Assembly (NCBI GenBank): GCA_028752905.1
Contig: JAQNBH010000015.1
Location: 18,141,510-18,205,509, forward strand
Length of the DNA stretch: 64,000 nt
Source: Cladorhizidae sp. MBARI D1340-BT2
Lineage: Eukaryota; Porifera; Demospongiae; Poecilosclerida; Cladorhizidae
Reading direction: 5' to 3'
The notes beneath the pieces were generated by a model. The model was not told the DNA's origin. It was given only the letters and a program-made list of their open reading frames with translations, and made no database searches. This document shows, in pieces, positions 12,505-24,400 of the stretch. How positions within the stretch are numbered: the first letter of the stretch is position 1; the number at the start of each line of letters is the position of its first letter. The position numbers were made by a program, and so were the translations under genes.

Positions 12505-14700
12505 ATCAACAAGTCATGAATACATTCACCTCATACCTTGTGCACTTCAAGTTGGTGCATATCAACAACAACAACAAGTCATGAATACATTCACCTCATA
12601 CCTTGTGCACTTCAAGTTGGTACATATCAACAACAATAACAAGTCATGAATACATTCACCTCATACCTTGTGCACTTCAAGTTGGTGCATATCAACAACA
12701 ACAAGTCATGAATACATTCACCTCATACCTTGTGCACTTCAAGTTGGTGCATAACAACAACAAGTCATGAATACATTCACCTCATACCTTGTGCACTTCA
12801 AGTTGGTACATATCAACAACAACAACAAGTCATGAATACATTCACCTCATACCTTGTGCACTTCCTGTTGGTGCATATCAACAACAACAAGTCATGAATA
12901 CATTCACCTCATACCTTGTGCACTTCAAGTTGGTGCATAACAACAACAAGTCATGAATACATTCACCTCATACCTTGTGCACTTCAAGTTGGTACATATC
13001 AACAACAACAAGTCATGAATACATTCACCTCATACCTTGTGCACTTCAAGTTGGTACATATCAACAACAACTACAACAAGTCATGAATACATTCACCTCA
13101 TACCTTGTGCACTTCAAGTTGGTACATATCAACAACAACAACAACAAGTCATGAATACATTCACCTCATACCTTGTGCACTTCAAGTTGGTGCATATCAA
13201 CAACAACAACAAGTCATGAATACATTCACCTCATACCTTGTGCACTTCAAGTTGGTACATATCAACAACAACTACAACAAGTCATGAATACATTCACCTC
13301 ATACCTTGTGCACTTCAAGCTTCAAGTTGGTACATATCAACAACAACAACAAGTCATGAATACATTCACCTCATACCTTGTGCACTTCAAGTTGGTACAT
13401 ATCAACAACTACAACAAGTCATGAATACATTCACCTCATACCTTGTGCACTTCAAGTTGGTGCATATCAACAACAACAACAAGTCATGAATACATTCACC
13501 TCATACCTTGTGCACTTCAAGTTGGTGCATATCAACAACAACTACAACAAGTCATGAATACATTCACCTCATACCTTGTGCACTTCAAGTTGGTGCATAT
13601 CAACAACAACTACAACAAGTCATGAATACATTCACCTCATACCTTGTGCACTTCAAGTTAGTACATATCAACAACAACTACAACAAGTCATGAATACATT
13701 CATCTCATACCTTGTGCACTTCAAGTTGGTACATATCAACAACAACAAGTCATGAATACATTAACCTCATACCTTGTGCACTTCAAGTTGGTACATATCA
13801 ACAACAACAACAACAAGTCATGAATACATTCACCTCATACCTTGTGCACTTCAAGTTGGTACATATCAACAACAACAACAACAAGTCATGAATACATTCA
13901 CCTCATACCTTGTGCACTTCAAGTTGGTACATATCAACAACTACAACAAGTCATGAATACATTCACCTCATACCTTGTGCACTTCAAGTTGGTACATATC
14001 AACAACAACAACAAGTCATGAATACATTCACCTCATACCTTGTGCACTTCAAGTTGGTACATATCAACAACAACAACAACAAGTCATGAATACATTCACC
14101 TCATACCTTGTGCACTTCAAGTTGGTGCATATCAACAACAACAACAAGTCATGAATACATTCACCTCATACCTTGTGCACTTCAAGTTGGTGCATATCAA
14201 CAACAACAACAACAAGTCATGAATACATTCACCTCATACCTTGTGCACTTCAAGTTGGTACATATCAACAACTACAACAAGTCATGAATACATTCACCTC
14301 ATACCTTGTGCACTTCAAGTTGGTACATATCAACAACAACAACAAGTCATGAATACATTCACCTCATACCTTGTGCACTTCAAGTTGGTACATATCAACA
14401 ACTACAACAAGTCATGAATACATTCACCTCATACCTTGTGCACTTCAAGTTGGTGCATATCAACAACAACAACAAGTCATGAATACATTCACCTCATACC
14501 TTGTGCACTTCAAGTTGGTACATATCAACAACTACAACAAGTCATGAATACATTCACCTCATACCTTGTGCACTTCAAGTTGGTGCATATCAACAACTAC
14601 AACAACAAGTCATGAATACATTCACCTCATACCTTGTGCACTTCAAGTTGGTGCATATCAACAACAACTACAACAAGTCATGAATACATTCACCTCATAC
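12505..14700. repeat. 65-68 bp minisatellite carrying an exon end and 5' splice site
   Basis: About 33 units. On the minus strand each unit holds ATGCACCAACTTGAAGTGC, then ACAAG, then GTATGAGGTGAATG, a stretch ending CATGACTTG, and a variable (GTT)n tract that causes the 65-68 bp length range. The first part equals the last 27 bases of the putative exon at 14,701-14,775, and the GTATGA after it equals that exon's 5' splice site. The array starts at the donor of that exon with no spacer and runs down the intron. Substitutions are few (gcatat/acatat, an occasional added CAAGCTT), so the array is young or homogenised. Confidence 0.95.
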
Positions 14701-14775
14701 CTTGTGCACTTCAAGTTGGTGCATATCGACTTGTTCTCCAACGAGTCCCAAAATGACTCCACCTCCTCAACGCTC
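14701..14775 (-). CDS. Putative 75 nt exon, unidentified protein
   Basis: Read on the minus strand, a pyrimidine-rich TTCTTCTGCCC stretch and a CATTAG acceptor are followed by 75 nt that translate as SVEEVESFWDSLENKSICTN then LKCT. They end ACAAG directly before GTATGA, a near-consensus donor. The exon starts and ends in phase 2. It would follow the candidate exon at 15,491-15,537 with matching phase. The peptide is acidic, looks helical and is not recognised. Its last 27 bases plus the donor are the seed of the downstream minisatellite, so the same junction sequence recurs about 33 times in the following intron. The call rests on splice-site quality and composition only. Confidence 0.5.
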
Positions 14776-14789
14776 CTAATGCATCGGGC

Positions 14790-15420
14790 AGAAGAATTTG
14801 TCATGTGACATCAGGTTGGTATACGCTCAAGAACTTGTCATGTTACATCAGGTTGGTACGACACATGCACAAGAATTTGTCATGTGACATCAGGTTGGTA
14901 TGACACACGCTCAAGAATTTGTCATGTGACATCAGGTTGGTATGACATACGCTCAAGAATTTGTCATGTGACATGTGACATCAGGTTGGTATGACACACG
15001 CTTAAGAATTTGTCATGTGACATCAGGTTGCTATGACACGCTCAAGAATTTGTCATGTGACATCAGGTTGGTACGACAAACGCACAAGAATTTGTCATGT
15101 GACATCAGGTTGGTATGACACATGCTCAAGAATTTGTCATGTGACATCAGGTTGGTATACGCTCAAGAACTTGTCATGTGACATCAGGTTGGTATACGCT
15201 CAAGAATTTGTCATGTGACATCAGGTTGCTATGACACGCTCAAGAATTTGTCATGTGACATCAGGTTGGTACGACAAACGCACAAGAATTTGTCATGTGA
15301 CATCAGGTTGGTATGACACATGCTCAAGAATTTGTCATGTGACATCAGGTTGGTAGAACTCACACTCAAGAACTTGTCATGTGATATCAGGTTGATATGA
15401 CACGAGCTCAAGAATATTGT
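14790..15420. repeat. ~41 bp minisatellite (AAGAATTTGTCATGTGACAT unit)
   Basis: About 15 units contain GCTCAAGAATTTGTCATGTG then ACATCAGGTTGGTA and a variable CGACAC or TGACACAC spacer, so periods range from about 33 to 45 bp. A block near 15,003-15,170 is repeated at about 15,200-15,345. The array lies on the acceptor side of the putative exon at 14,701-14,775. Confidence 0.93.
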
Positions 15421-15490
15421 CAATAACGTATGGAACTTCACACACTAACATCATGTGATCATTCAGTGAGATCATGGTGTGACCCTGCAC

Positions 15491-15537
15491 GTGTGCAGAA
15501 CCTCCTCCAAGTGTCTAGACTCTGGTGGTGCTTGGCA
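15491..15537 (-). CDS. Candidate 47 nt exon (weak)
   Basis: On the minus strand a CTAAC branch-like motif and AATGCAG acceptor precede 47 nt reading CQAPPESRHLEEVLH. It would start in phase 0 and stop in phase 2 at a weak donor (ACAC then GTGCAG), which fits the phase-2 start of the exon at 14,775. The surrounding 15,421-15,620 is unique DNA, unlike its neighbours. The donor is poor, so this exon could be wrong or have a different end. Confidence 0.25.
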
Positions 15538-15624
15538 CTGCATTAAGTTGCTGTATGTTTAGTTAGCCAGACATGTCCAGAATGGCCACAAACATTCCTA
15601 GTGTGTCCTGGGGTCCCTAGCCCT

Positions 15625-17142
15625 AGCCTACAATATAGCCCCACCTAAAATATCCTAGCCCTACCTAAAATATCCTAGCCCTACCTAAAATATCCTAGCC
15701 CTATCCTTACCTAAAATATCTTAGCCCTAGCCCTACCTAAAAATCCTAGCCCTAGCTAAAATATCCTAGCCCTAGCCCTACCTTACACACAAGAATACAC
15801 TTACATGTATCCCTACCTTAGTTCTAGGAAGTTCCTAACCCCAGCCCAAAGAACACCCCTAGCTAGCCTAGAATACCATAGCACTTGCCCTAGCCCTAGA
15901 ATACCATAGCACTTGCCCTAGCCCTAGAATACCATAGCACTTACCCTAGCTAGCCTAGAATACCATAGCACTTGCCCTAGAACCATAGCACTTGCCCTAG
16001 CCCTAGAATACCATAGCACTTGCCCTAGCTACATAGCACTTGCCATAACACTTGCCCTAGCCCTAGAATACCATATCACTTGCCCTAGCCCTAGAATACC
16101 ATAACACTTGCCCTAGCCCTAGAATAACACTTGCCCTAGCCCTAGAACCATAGCACTTGCCCTAACCCTAGAATACCATAGCACTTGCCCTAGCCCTAGA
16201 ACATCATATCACTTGCCCTAGCCCTAGAATACCATAGCACTTGCCATAACACTTGCCCTAGCCCTAGAATACCATAGCACTTGCCCTAGCCCTAGAATAT
16301 CATAACACTTGCCTAGCCCTAGAATACCATATCACTTGCCCTAGCCCTAGAATACCATAGCACTTGCCCTAGCCCTAGAATACCATAACACTTGCCCTAG
16401 CCCTAGAACAGTCATATCACTTGCCCTAGCCCTAGCCCTAGAATACCATAACACTTGCCCTAGCCCTAGAATACCATAACACTTGCCCTAGCCCTAGAAC
16501 ACCATAACACTTGCCCTAGCCCTAGAATACCATAGCACTTGCCCTAGCCCTAGAACATCATATCACTTGCCCTAGCCCTAGAATACCATAGCACTTGCCC
16601 TCGCCCTAGAATACCATAGCACTTGCCCTAGCCCTAGAACATCATATCACTTGCCCTAGCCCTAGAATACCATATCACTTGCCTTAGCCCCTAGAATACC
16701 ATAGCACTTGCCCTAGCCCTAGAATACCATAGCACTTGCCCTAGCCCTAGAACATCTGCCCTAGCCCTAGAATACCATATCACTTGCCTTAGCCCTAGAA
16801 TACCATAGCACTTGCCCTAGCCCTAGAATACTTGCCCTAGCCCTAGAACATCATATCACTTGCCCTAGCCCTAGAATACCATATCACTTGCCCTAGCCCT
16901 AGAATACAATATCACTTGCCCTAGCCCTAGATCATCATATCACTTGCCCTAGCCCTAGAATACCAATCACTTGCCTTAGCCCTAGAATACCATAGCACTT
17001 GCCCTAGCCCTAGAATACCATAGCACTTGCCCTAGCCCTAGAATACCATCACTTGCCCTAGCCCTAGAACATCATATCACTTGCCCTAGCCCTAGAATAC
17101 TATAACACTTGCCCTAGCCCTAGAACATCACTTGCCCTAGCC
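15625..17142. repeat. CCCTAG-rich arrays; main 28 bp satellite, left part
   Basis: From 15,625 to about 15,790 a short array of CCTAGCCCTACCTAAAATAT units. From about 15,870 on, about 45 units of 28 bp: GCCCTAGCCCTAGAATACCA then TAGCACTT, with ATATCACTT, ATAACACTT and CATCATATCACTT variants and several shortened units. The array is interrupted at 17,143 by the hAT element and resumes at 20,580. Confidence 0.95.
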
Positions 17143-17309
17143 CAGGGGTGTATTTAGGGGGGGGCGGGGGGGGGGGGCATTCGCCCCCCCTTGTATCATT
17201 CTCGCCCCCCCCCTTGAAATTAGAGATATTTTTTTTAATAATGTCAAGAAAGGTGTAATACAAGAAAGGTGTAATAAGCTTATGATATCAGGTTCAAATG
17301 ATAGGAATG

Positions 17310-19495
17310 TCAAACTGAGGTTCTTCTTGGTTTTCTCTGCCATACGTCCACAATCTCTTCAAGGTCGCTCTCAGAGAGTACTTCTGGTGCCTCTATAGCA
17401 ATCCTCATAAGGTGAGAAAGGCTGCAGTCACTTAGAGAATTACGCAAACGAGTCTTGATCATCTTCATCTGTGAGAAGCTTCTCTCCACAGAAGCAGTAG
17501 AAACTGGAATCGATAAGCAGATGGAGGCAATCTTGTGCAAATTGGGAAACATGGCCTTGAGCATGTCGTTTGAAACAAGTTCTTTCAGCTGTGATGCAGT
17601 AGTATCCCGTGGTTGCTTGACTAACAGCTGGCGGAATGTTTTCCACTCTGTAAGTATTTCAGTGGAAATCATGGCTGTCTTCACTGTTTCTTCTCCATCC
17701 AATGTTTCTGCATCTCTAACTTCTCCGTAGTGAGCAATCAGTTTCTCAACAGACGTGTCTCCATAAGTGGGAAAAGATACTGAATCTGGTTTTGGAACTT
17801 TCCGTGGATCGAATATAGACAATGCTGATACAACAGCGTTGGATGAAGAAAATCGGCTTGTTATGTTGGCCTTTAAATCAGCAACAAAAGGCTTACCAAC
17901 AACATTCTGGAACGAAAGTATTTTATCAGCGTCAATAGACACCTTTGTAGATGACTTCAAGTCTTCAACGTTTTCAAGAAGCTCCAACACCCAGTTCGCT
18001 CCAGGCAAAACTGCATCATCCAAGGATTTAACAGTAGCATCAACAAGGAATGATATCAACGAGAGGTCAAGCTGCTCTGCCTGAAGTGCTTTGCTGAGCT
18101 TGGCTACTTGTGGTAGAGTGAAATCAAGCAAATATATAGCTGCAATCGTAGACAATTTGCAGAGGGCACCATGGATTCCAAGAGCTTCTGGCTCGTGGGA
18201 CGTCTCGTAGATGTTCCCAATGGTGATACAATTGCAGAATAACTTGCTTTGACAGCTTTGACACACCTTTCGTGTGCCAGCCAGCGTGTGTCAGATGGCT
18301 TGATCACTTTCATTTCTGGAAGTTCAAGAACGTGCTGTACCTCCTTCAGACACTCTGCTCGCTTGGGAGAATTGCGAAAATGCTTCCAAAGAGTAGTCAA
18401 TGTTCTGTAAACATGAGCAATTCCAGGAGTTTTATTGGCAGCTTGCACACAAGCCAACTGCAGTAAGTGACAGTGGCAGTGTATAAACAGAGCGTGAGGA
18501 GTATGTTTCTTGATACGTGCCTGAACCCCGGTCTTTCGTCCAGAAAAAGTTGCAGCTCCATCAAATCCCAATCCAACTATTCTTCCGACTTGTAGACCTT
18601 TCTTCTTTAAACAATCGATGAGATTAGAATAGATGGTCTCTGCATCAGCCTTCTTCAATGGAATAAGCTCCAGAAAGCACTCTACTGGTACACCATCTTC
18701 CTCCCAGCGGCAAAACACAGACAATTCTTCTACGTTGGTGACATCTGTGCACTCATCTGCCATGAGGCTGTACATAGGTGCCTTTTGAAGTCGCTTCAGA
18801 ATCGACTCCTCCACCCATGTCCCCAATGATTCGATGAATTCAACCACAGCCACTCTTGATGTGTACACAGCATTTCTTGGTGCAGTTTCTAAGAATTGCT
18901 TCAAATGTTGGCTGCCACATCGAACCACCACGTCAACCAGCTTCTCAAATTTTGTCGAATGTGCAACTTGTTCTTTCGTAAGAAAATGAGTGAGTAGGAT
19001 CAGGCACTTCACTGCAGCTCTGTTCTGAGCTCTTTTGCGAGCTAAAACATTCTGGAGTTGCTGTACAACTGTTCCACCTTTGGCTGCTCCTTTAGCTGCA
19101 AAAAGAGCTTGAGTTGCATGGATATGGAAGTCACTTCTCGCATGAGCTTTCATTTTTTCAACAGCTTTCTTCCAATTTCTGCAAGGTTGTGTGACCCACA
19201 CTCCTCCAGTACGCTGCAGACCAGATTGCTTGCAAACCTTGCAAAAGGCACCATCGCTATCCTCGTCATAATAGAGCCAACTGAAATCTTTCTCCCAGCT
19301 CTTAGAGTATTTTCTCTTCGTGGATACAGAAGAGCGGTGTTTGTTTTGCTTGCTTTTCTTTGAAGGTGGAGGACTAAGGCTAGGACTAGATGCCTCGACA
19401 TGCTCAGAGCTATCTGTTCTGCTATCTTCGCTATCGCTGCTATTAGCATGAGAAGAGGCTTGAGAAGTACTTGCAAAGTATGAGCGAATATCCAT
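17310..19495 (-). pseudogene. hAT-family transposase with TTF-type zinc finger, one frameshift
   Basis: It begins at ATG 19,495 (MDIRSYF). The serine-rich, basic N-terminus leads to a TTF-like zinc finger: CKVC at residues 85-88, C105, and the KAHARSDFHIH histidines near 117-126. Catalytic-core signatures follow: MADECTD (Asp247), GLGFDGAATFSG (Asp312), the CHCHLLQLAC motif near 340 and DTRWLAHE near 402. Reading then shifts frame around 18,218-18,229. The new frame runs to a stop at 17,310 and contains the C-terminal hAT dimerisation domain (SIPVSTASVERSFSQMK, then the RLRNSL region). One missing base explains the break, so decay is recent or the base is a sequencing error. The domain set resembles KIAA1586/ZNF862-type hAT proteins of animals (family knowledge). 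It would cut and paste its own element in the nucleus. Confidence 0.88.
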
Positions 19496-19539
19496 ATTAA
19501 TATGAAGAGAAATCAGCTAGTAAGGTTTCTTTTATAGAG

Positions 19540-19918
19540 ACTTTAAGACCATGACATAATGGACTGAGTTAAAAATACTGAGAGAGAGTGGGAAAGAAGG
19601 AGGGAACTGAAGAAGTGACAAACCTACAAAGGAGAAAACGTGGTGGTGTGTGATGACTTTAAGACCATGACATAATGGACTGAGTTAAAAATACTGAGAG
19701 TGGGAAAGAAGGAGGGAACTGAAGAAGTGACAAACCTACAAAGGAGAACACGTGGTGGCGTGTGATGACATCATGTCTAAGATTAGACTTGAAGACCATG
19801 ACATAATGGACTGAGTTAAAAATACTGAGAGAGAGGGAGTGGGAAAGAAGGAGAAACAAAAGAAGTGACAAACCTACAAAGGAGAGCACGTGGTGGTGTG
19901 TGATGTCATCGTGTCATG
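19540..19918. repeat. Three ~115-130 bp direct repeats inside the hAT element
   Basis: Three copies each start with AAGACCATGACATAATGGAC, pass through GAGTTAAAAATACTGAGAG and a GA-rich stretch, and end CTACAAAGGAGAXCACGTGG (X variable) then TGTGTGATG. They lie just upstream of the transposase start codon, in the element's 5' region, where the promoter would be expected. Confidence 0.85.
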
Positions 19919-20563
19919 ACACATGCTCTCCTTTTTCCAAGCAGCTACAATATCATGAGAAATATATACAGTCTAGCCATAGTTCGGTATAGCATAATGC
20001 CATTGGTAGTCAGTCAAAATAGCTATCCTCAGACATTGTAAAAGCAAAAAAATATATGGGGGGATCTTCCCCCCAGACCCCCCTTTTACGACTTATGAAC
20101 ATGTTAAGAAAATATTAACAAAAATTAGGGCACCAAGTGACCAACCATTTCCACCCCCCCCCCCCCCCCCCCTAGAGAACTAGAGAAAAATTGTGTATGA
20201 AACCTGTTGTCCATGATTTTGTAAGAAAATGCATGGAATGCAACATAATTCGATTTCACAAAAGCCCACCTCCATTATACGAGTGACAAGTGACTATATC
20301 TAATCTATATATATGCTGATTGCCGTAGCATGCAACTTCAGCAAATATTTAAGATGGAATGTTGTACTAAAGATTTTAGAAAAAGTGCATGCCATCATAA
20401 GTAGCAGCTATATATACAGTTAGTACTGCAAAAATACCTGTGGGTAAAACACTTTCGTACTCCACGCGGAAGCCCAGGGTGCACGTCCCCTTTCCGTACC
20501 ATCCAGGCTCTCCGCCCCCCCTTATTTTTCCATATCTCAAGTTCGCCCCCCCTTGGCAAAATT
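19919..20563. other. hAT right-end noncoding region
   Basis: AT-rich DNA between the internal repeats and the right terminus. It holds a GGGGGGATCTTCCCCCC palindrome near 20,058-20,074, a C run near 20,153-20,172, and the subterminal GTTCGCCCCCCCTT. No gene is seen. Confidence 0.7.
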
Positions 20564-20579
20564 TCTGTATACAACCCTG

Positions 20580-20848
20580 CTAGCCCTAGAATACCATAGC
20601 ACTTGCCCTAGCCCTAGAATACCATAGCACTTGCCCTAGCCCTAGAACATCATATCACTTGCCCTAGCCCTAGAATACCATATCACTTGCCCTAGCCCTA
20701 GAATACCATAGCACTTGCCCTAGCCCTAGAACATCATTATTACTTGCCCTAGCTCTAGAATACCATATCACTTGCCCTAGCCCTAGAACATCATATCACT
20801 TGCCCCAGCCCTAGAATACCACAGCACATGCCCTAGCCCTAGACTCCC
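20580..20848. repeat. 28 bp satellite, right part
   Basis: About ten more GCCCTAGCCCTAGAATACCA-type units continue the array broken by the hAT element. They then give way to unique DNA. Confidence 0.93.
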
Positions 20849-21106
20849 CCCATTCCAGGATCCATGCTGTCCAGTCAAGTCACCCTCACTAGGAACATCC
20901 TGGGATAGTGCCAAGCATCTCGGGAAAGTCGGGCATATCCTAGGGAAGAGGGTGGCAGTACTGGGGGCAATCTTTCATGATACCAGTCTGTGCACAACAC
21001 ACAGACACAATGCATTTCAACCACTCCATATCGGAGGTCCGAGTGAACAGTCCTCGAGTATTGTGGTTATAAATGTTCACACAGAATGATAATCAGTGAA
21101 TGGATC
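20849..21106. other. Unique DNA, possible extra exon
   Basis: No repeat. On the minus strand a short open stretch around 20,984-21,023 translates WLKCIVSVCCAQT and is preceded by ATATGGAG, which could be a splice acceptor. Its phases do not connect cleanly to the neighbouring candidate exons, so it is not called. Confidence 0.3.
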
Positions 21107-21382
21107 TCAAACGCGAGTAGACTGCAGAGGTATCGTTACATTCATGAGGTACCGGAGGTTCTTCTTGTGGATGGGACCAAAGGTGGCCATGCAGCACAGA
21201 AGTTTGCAATGAGTCTTCATGGACGTAAACAGAACAGCCGGAGGGACGACAGCTGGTGGGGACGAAGCGGACGTCATCATGGGGCCATAGGCTGCTTCCT
21301 CCCACACCCTCAGGACACCCCTTGCTAGAATACCGTACGTCCCTAACTTGGCCACGCCCAGCTCCAGGAAATCTTGTGCACA
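21107..21382 (-). CDS. Exon of an unidentified large protein
   Basis: On the minus strand CGTCTCGCACTTGCAG gives a good 3' splice site, after which an open phase-0 frame reads CAQDFLELGVAKLGTYGILA, then RGVLRVWEEAAYGPMM, a Ser/Pro/Ala-rich loop, and KTHCKLLCCMATFGPIHKKN. It ends either at an in-frame TGA (21,107) or at a donor-like GTAACG after 21,140, which would also be phase 0. The peptide looks like amphipathic helices of a solenoid protein. Its phase-0 start matches the phase-0 end of the exon at 48,905-49,086. If they are joined, the intron is about 27.5 kb and contains the whole 60 bp satellite plus the LTR element. Not recognised by name. Confidence 0.55.
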   Translation of the reverse strand, partial: CAQDFLELGVAKLGTYGILARGVLRVWEEAAYGPMMTSASSPPAVVPPAVLFTSMKTHCKLLCCMATFGPIHKKNLRYLMNVTIPLQSTRV

Positions 21383-21409
21383 CTGCAAGTGCGAGACGGG
21401 AACACATCA

Positions 21410-24400
21410 CCATGGCGCAGAACAGGAGAATAATCAAACATGCACACATGACAGTCATTAGGCACATCAACATGACACAGAACAGGAGAATAATCAAACA
21501 TGCACACAGGACAGTCATTAGGTACATCAACATGGCACAGAACAGAAGAATAATCAAACATGCACACATGACAGTCATTAGGCACATCAACATGGCACAG
21601 AACAGAAGAATAATCAAACATGCACACATGACAGTCATTAGGCACATCAACATGGCACAGAACAGAAGAATAATCAAACATGCACACAGGACAGTCATTA
21701 GGCACATCAACATGGCACAGAACAGAAGAATAATCAAACATGCACACACGGCAGCCATTAGGCACATCAACATGGCACAGAACAGAAGAATAATCAAACA
21801 TGCACACAGGACAGTCATTAGACACATCAACATGGCACAGAACAGAAGAATAATCAATGCACACAGGACAGTCATTAGGCACATCAACATGGCACAGAAC
21901 AGAAGAATAATCAAACATGCACACAGGACAGTCATTAGACACATCAACATGGCACAGAACAGGAGAATAATCAAACATGCACACAACAGTCATTAGGCAC
22001 ATCAACATGGCACAGAACAGAAGAATAATCAAACATGCACACATGACAGTCATTAGGCACATCAACATGGCACAGAACAGAAGAATAATCAAACATGCAC
22101 ACAGGACAGTCATTAGGCACATCAACATGGCACAGAACAGAAGAATAATCAAACATGCACACATGACAGTCATTAGACACATCAACATGGCACAGAACAG
22201 AAGAATAATCAAACATGCACACAGGACAGTCATTAGGCACATCAACATGGCACAGAACAGAAGAATAATCAAACATGCACACAGGACAGTCATTAGGCAC
22301 ATCAACATGGCACAGAACAGAAGAATAATCAAACATGCACACAGGACAGTCATTAGACACATCAACATGGCACAGAACAGGAGAATAATCAAACATGCAC
22401 ACAACAGTCATTAGGCACATCAACATGGCACAGAACAGAAGAATAATCAAACATGCACACAGGACAGTCATTAGGCACATCAACATGGCACAGAACAGAA
22501 GAATAATCAAACATGCACACATGACAGTCATTAGGCACATCAACATGGCACAGAACAGAAGAATAATCAAACATGCACACAGGACAGTCATTAGACACAT
22601 CAACATGGCACAGAACAGGAGAATAATCAAACATGCACACAACAGTCATTAGGCACATCAACATGGCACAGAACAGAAGAATAATCAAACATGCACACAT
22701 GACAGTCATTAGGCACATCAACATGGCACAGAACAGAAGAATAATCAAACATGCACACAGGACAGTCATTAGGCACATCAACATGGCACAGAACAGAAGA
22801 ATAATCAAACATGCACACAGGACAGTCATTAGGCACATCAACATGGCACAGAACAGAAGAATAATCAAACATGCACACAGGACAGTCATTAGGCACATCA
22901 ACATGGCACAGAACAGAAGAATAATCAAACATGCACACAGGACAGTCATTAGGCACATCAACATGGCACAGAACAGAAGAATAATCAAACATGCACACAG
23001 GACAGTCATTAGACACATCAACATGGCACAGAACAGGAGAATAATCAAACATGCACACAACAGTCATTAGGCACATCAACATGGCACAGAACAGAAGAAT
23101 AATCAAACATGCACACAGGACAGTCATTAGGCACATCAACATGGCACAGAACAGAAGAATAATCAAACATGCACACATGACAGTCATTAGGCACATCAAC
23201 ATGGCACAGAACAGAAGAATAATCAAACATGCACACAGGACAGTCATTAGGCACATCAACATGGCACAGAACAGGAGAATAATCAAACATGCACACAGGA
23301 CAGTCATGGCACAGAACAGAAGAATAATCAAACATGCACACACGGCAGTCATTAGGCACATCAACATGGCACAGAACAGAACAATAATCAAACATGCACA
23401 CAGGACAGTCATTAGGCACATCAACATGGCACAGAACAGAATAATAATCAAACATGCACACACGGCAGTCATTAGGCACATCAACATGGCACAGAACAGG
23501 AGAATAATCAAAACATGCACACAGGACAGTCATTAGGCACATCAACATGGCACAGAACAGAAGAATAATCAAACATGCACACAGGACAGTCATTAGGCAC
23601 ATCAACATGGCACAGAACAGGAGAATAATCAAACATGCACACAGGACAGTCATTAGGCACATCAACATGGCACAGAACAGAAGAATAATCAAACATGCAC
23701 ACACGGCAGTCATTAGGCACATCAACATGGCACAGAACAGAACAATAATCAAACATGCACACAGGACAGTCATTAGGCACATCAACATGGCACAGAACAG
23801 AATAATAATCAAACATGCACACACGGCAGTCATTAGGCACATCAACATGGCACAGAACAGAAGAAGAATCAAACATGCACACAGGACAGTCATTAGGCAC
23901 ATCAACATGGCACAGAACAGAAGAATAATCAAACATGCACACACGGCAGTCATTAGGCACATCAACATGGCACAGAACAGAACAATAATCAAACATGCAC
24001 ACAGGACAGTCATTAGGCACATCAACATGGCACAGAACAGAATAATAATCAAACATGCACACACGGCAGTCATTAGGCACATCAACATGGCACAGAACAG
24101 AAGAATAATCAAACATGCACACAGGACAGTCATTAGGCACATCAACATGGCACAGAACAGAAGAATAATCAAACATGCACACATGACAGTCATTAGGCAG
24201 ATCAACATGGCACAGAACAGAAGAATAATCAAACATGCACACAGGACAGTCATTAGGCACATCAACATGGCACAGAACAGAAGAATAATCAAACATGCAC
24301 ACAGGACAGTCATTAGGCATATCAACATGGCACAGAACAGAAGAATAATCAAACATGCACACAGGACAGTCATTAGGCACATCAACATGGCACAGAACAG

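Larger units (their letters stand above)
17143..20579 (-). mobile_element. hAT-type DNA transposon, ~3.4 kb, inserted in the 28 bp satellite
   Basis: The same CCCTAG satellite lies on both sides, which fixes the boundaries. The left end starts CAGGGGTGTATTTAG. The right end, read inward on the minus strand, starts CAGGGTTGTATACAG, so the short terminal inverted repeats match at 12 of 15 positions and have the CAGGG start common in hAT elements. Subterminal regions hold G/C runs and a shared TTCGCCCCCCCTTG. The element encodes one hAT transposase on the minus strand. Both flanks share CTAGCCC next to the ends, but the target is itself a CTAGCCC repeat, so an 8 bp target duplication cannot be proved. 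Confidence 0.88.

Noticed and set aside
12505..14700. CRISPR-like array
   Set aside because: Units are continuous tandem copies with no unique spacers, in a eukaryotic context. The same holds for the 62, 54, 43, 41 and 35 bp arrays.
20984..21023. Possible small exon WLKCIVSVCCAQT
   Set aside because: The acceptor is weak and the phases do not link to neighbouring exons.
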